DNA of 64,000 nucleotides from Dryococelus australis (Eukaryota; Arthropoda; Insecta; Phasmatodea; Phasmatidae). The notes under the pieces are model-generated. The model had not been told where the DNA came from and made no database searches. It was given only the letters and a program-made list of their open reading frames with translations. Of this stretch, positions 60,548 through 64,000 are shown in pieces. Where the stretch lies: the NCBI GenBank assembly GCA_029891345.1, contig CM056994.1, positions 57,257,251 through 57,321,250 of the forward strand, given 5' to 3'. The translations under genes were made by a program, and so were the position numbers. Numbering within the stretch: position 1 is the stretch's first letter; each line of letters begins with the position of its first letter.

Positions 60548-60788
60548 TGAGGGATCTTAGCAACTAGGTCTTGAGAGCCGATGAGGATGAAATAAGGTGA
60601 GAATAGAGCAGTACCGGAATGCAAGTTGGATTGCAAGGGTGGGGAAAACGGGAGATCCCCGAGAAAACCCCCCGACGAACGGCACGATCCCCACTTGCGA
60701 GAATCCGGGAGTGATCCGACCGGCGATTGAACCCAGTTCGCCTTGGTGGGAGGCGAACTGCCTAACCGCCCAGTCACTGCGGCCCCCT
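60548..60788 (-). mobile_element. tRNA-derived SINE, full length
   Basis: The minus strand begins GGGGGCCGCAGTGACTGGGC (box A region) and CCTCCCACCAAGGCGAAC. It continues with GGGTTCAATCGCC (box B, ~60724-60736), then CGGGGATCTCCCGTTTTCCC and the tail with CTCATCGGCTCTCAAGACCT. It is collinear with the 63 kb copy. Confidence 0.85.
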
Positions 60789-63059
60789 TGTGTTTCATTT
60801 TCATTCAACTAGTGATAATATATTTCGATGACAAACTGCCGGTTGGAGAAGTCATGTTTGCAATATTTTAATTTACATGACTGAGTTTTATCACCTGGAG
60901 ACAATTGTCCTCGAAATTGTAGCATTCCTTAAATAGTTTAAACACAGTACATGCTCACTTCCTAAATTTTTGTCCAAGCAAAATAAAAAAAGAAAAAACT
61001 AACTCTAATAAATTATTCGGATATATACCATACCAGTGTATACGCTTAGTGAGAAGAGCGGGAATGGTAATTTTTTCCCCGATGCATTTATTGCAGCGTT
61101 CCAACATTTGCTCAGGAAACGATCAAATACTTAGGGTAGTTCCCAACTTTGTATAGTAGTGACGCTAAACATTCCTAATTATTGCCATGCAGTGTATAGG
61201 TTAAACACTTACATAGCAGTTTAGAAAGTTTGCCAGAAAATATTTTACAGTGTACAATTGCCGAACAAAGAAAAAAGTTATGTAGCAGCAACAAAATGTT
61301 TATTTTTGCTATTCACTTTGCCAATTTCCTTTGGTAAGCGCTTAATTATTTAATGGTCGCCGTCATTGAGGCTACTGAAAATAATTTAGTGGCGACTTTA
61401 AATAAATATGGCTGGCTCACTTCGTAACACAATATTTTTCTCCGTATGAATTATGCACTCTAAACCCGACTCGTTGCCATCAACCAGTAACATACCAGTA
61501 ATTTAAATAGAATTAAATAGCTGCTATCGACTGAAAAATTTGGAGAATTAGTTTGTGAACTGGGAACCGTTGAGTCGAAACAGTGGAAATTACTGGTGTT
61601 GAACGGAAATTATGTTTACGTTAGTAAAGATAAGCTGCCAGAAAAAAAAAAAACTTTTGTGGTGAATCAGTTGTGGAGAACTTTCGCGAATTCGTTCGGT
61701 GGCAGTTTAACACATGCGCGTTCAGGTCACTACAGAATACTGGGAGGCCTGGAGGACTTTGCGATAGCCGAAAACCCGCGGCAACGCTAGGGATTATTCA
61801 CACACAGCTCAGTCATAGTAAACACATTTTCCTCACAGACACATCAGCCAATGAATGGAATATTTATAACAAATGTTCTCAAGTAAATGGAATATGTTGA
61901 GTGTGTATAGGTAAAGATTGGCAAAATGTTCGAACCTGCATTGTTCCGAATATGTGTATAAATACAGTATCTGCCTTCGCGTGATGCACGAGTAAGGTTT
62001 TTACGTAGATATTTACAACCATTGAATAAATAATACTGGGTCCAGTATACGGACATCTATATGTCACTGAATACAACCAGTTTTTCTGTCCCCTTCTAAT
62101 TGTAAACACGGTGCTTATTTTGTAATCACTAACGAAACCCCAAATCGCCTTGATGAGAGGCTTTCGTTCTTGATAATAATGTTACAATGTCTCGATAATA
62201 TTACTTTCAATTACTTTTTTCGATATGAGTCATGTTAAGGGAGATTAATCCCCAACAATTCTAAATGTTGTGTATTCTTTCTTCAACTTGGAACAGTTTT
62301 GGCGTTTAGTTCTACTAACGGACAGGGCATAGAGATGGCTTGATTAATTTTCTGAAATCGCAAACGTTCGACTGCTGTGGCTTCTGTCACCTGTGCATTT
62401 TCCCGCAGGAAATAACGCCCTGTTCTTTCTCTGTAGTCACACGTTTGAAAAAAACCAAGACAGTAAAAATCTAAAAAAATTTAAGATCTCCAGGGATTCT
62501 ATTATGTATGCTCTGACGAGACAAAATTCTCAATGCAGCGTAAGGTCTCAATCACTGTCTGCAAAAATTCAAAGATTTCACAGTGCCCGGAATGTGCTCC
62601 CTAGTTAAAGTTTAAAGCTATGCCTGCGCTCTCTGTAGGCCGGGGGGTGTAATACACTCGAAGTGAATCTCTGACCAGTTGTTTGGCAGACAGTGAAGTT
62701 TCAATACCGTCCATCTAGGAGGCTCGTGGAACACGTTGTAACTCGTACTGGGGCAGTCGGACATTAATCACGCTTGGTCGGACCGGAGAGCTGCTTATCC
62801 CCTCTCTGTCAGCCCAGCGTCGGTGATGTGTTCTAGCTCACTGAGTCCGTTCCTCGAGAGGAAGTTTTCAGTGTCCGGCATGCGAAATGGGAAACCTTGG
62901 GATGTGGGACACAGCCCTTCATTTACACTTAAAAAAAAAAAAAATTAAAAACTTGTTTTAAAAACTATATTATTTTTAGCTGTAATCGGAGAAGATTTTT
63001 CTTGCAGAAGATAGCAGCACACACGCTGAATAGCTTGGTTGGTGAGTGAGAGAGCCAGT
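60789..63059. other. Spacer with a possible retroposed segment
   Basis: No gene recognised. A GC-richer segment (about 62620-62925) ends in a 16 bp A-run at 62930-62945, as a retroposed copy would, but I cannot identify its source. Confidence 0.4.
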
Positions 63060-63306
63060 GAATAGATTTGGACGGCTCTTAACAGCGAGGTCTTGAGAAC
63101 CGATGAGGGTGACTGAGGTGAGTATGGAGCAGCGCCGGAATGAAGGGGTGCGCAAAATGGGAGATCCTCGAGGAAACCAACCGGCCAGCGGCATTTTCCG
63201 GCACGATTCCCCTATACGAAAATCCGGGATTGGCTCGGCCGGTGATTGAACCCGGTTCGCCTTGGTGGGAGACGAGCATGCTAACCGCTCAGCCACTGTG
63301 ACCCCG
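63060..63306 (-). mobile_element. tRNA-derived SINE, full length
   Basis: The minus strand gives GGGGTCACAGTGGCTGAGCG with box A TGGCTGAGCGG (63285-63295), GTTAGCATGCTCGTCTCCCA, box B-like CCGGGTTCAATC (63244-63255), then the family body. It is the best-preserved copy and the reference for the head shared with the 6.3-7.8 kb minisatellite. Confidence 0.88.
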
Positions 63307-64000
63307 AACAGCTTAATGCCTAGGTATTTCCATTAGACCCATACAAAATCAGGTCAAAAATTAGAAACAGCAAAATAGAAAACTATTAGAGCACGACCTC
63401 AGTGAGTTCGGCTTACATATAACACTTGTGTTAAGCTAGAATGTTTATTTCGGTTGAACGCGACACTTGTGTAACACATTAAAAACACACGTCTTTGTAT
63501 ACCTGTAATTAACATATTTTATTTTACCATTTGACACTTTCACGTAATATCTTATGTACATTCTTTATTTAAACACCGTTTCTAGACATGTCACTTACGT
63601 AACCTTGCTTTGTTTGCACTATATTTGTTTTTAATATTTTTTTTATCACGTTAGCATTTTTTCAATTAGATGTGCGGTGGCAATTTTACTATATTTAGGT
63701 TAGGAAATTAGCTAGATTTCATTTATTTTTGTTTATAATTATTTTTATTTTAGTAATTTTATTTTCATTTTTCGATCTCATTTTGTGTTTCTTATTTTAT
63801 AATATATTTGTATATGTCCCAAGACCACACATTCTAGGTTTTTCAGCAGTTAAGAGCTTGTAAGTGGTTCGTTTGGGAGGTATTTAGAAGTTTTCATCCC
63901 CATTGGCCCACAGGTTCGAACACTGACTACTGATTGGCTGGAACGACAGGCTCTTATGTTGGCTCCAGCCAAACGAACTTAACGCTCGCTCTCTCTTCCA
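63307..64000. other. AT-rich spacer
   Basis: No recognised feature to the window end. Confidence 0.45.

Overview
The window looks like non-genic, repeat-dense DNA from a large AT-rich arthropod genome, most likely an insect. The evidence is the combination of tRNA-derived SINEs, Tc1-like transposons, TA-flanked MITEs, an RTE-type LINE tail, Ty3/gypsy retrotransposons and a viral/Polinton-type DNA polymerase relic. I found no convincing intact host gene, no rRNA, no standalone tRNA gene and no CRISPR. Almost every recognisable protein fragment belongs to a mobile or virus-like element and is broken by stops and frameshifts. The species cannot be named from this sequence alone.

Layout. 1-6 kb: AT-rich spacer with a diverged tandem duplication (463-865), a C-run/CA microsatellite and a fold-back repeat. 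6-8 kb: a candidate Helentron-type non-autonomous element carrying a 1.5 kb minisatellite whose unit resembles the A-box head of the local tRNA-derived SINEs. 8-15 kb: three copies of a ~425 bp MITE with TA target duplications (family M1), an RTE LINE tail, a fold-back MITE and a 500 bp Harbinger-type MITE. 15.3-26.3 kb: an 11 kb gypsy element on the minus strand with two ~738 bp LTRs and decayed gag, protease, RT, RNase H and integrase, plus 3.3 kb of unexplained non-coding sequence between pol and the 3' LTR. 26.4-27.6 kb: a 1.24 kb LTR of a second gypsy family (family B) in minus orientation. 29.9-36.3 kb: two Tc1-like elements, one broken up by other insertions and one almost full length, plus a nested M1-in-M1 insertion. 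36-38 kb: SINEs and another M1. 43.4-47.4 kb: a 4 kb decayed protein-primed family-B DNA polymerase of Maverick/Polinton-adintovirus type on the minus strand. 48-50 kb: minisatellites. 52.8-55.4 kb: minus-strand coding relics I cannot name, including a domain repeated three times. 56.6-59.9 kb: the 3' half of a family-B gypsy element (RNase H, integrase, LTR) on the plus strand. 60-64 kb: SINEs and AT-rich spacer.

Two points link distant parts. First, the family-B LTRs at 26.4-27.6 and 58.6-59.9 kb are inverted relative to each other, about 96% alike by eye, and flanked on their outer sides by complementary halves of one M1 MITE. This suggests one retrotransposon cut by a ~30 kb inversion plus an internal deletion. 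Second, the DNA polymerase relic and the unknown 52.8-55.4 kb relics lie on the same strand inside that segment and could be remains of one virus-like element; that connection is inference only.
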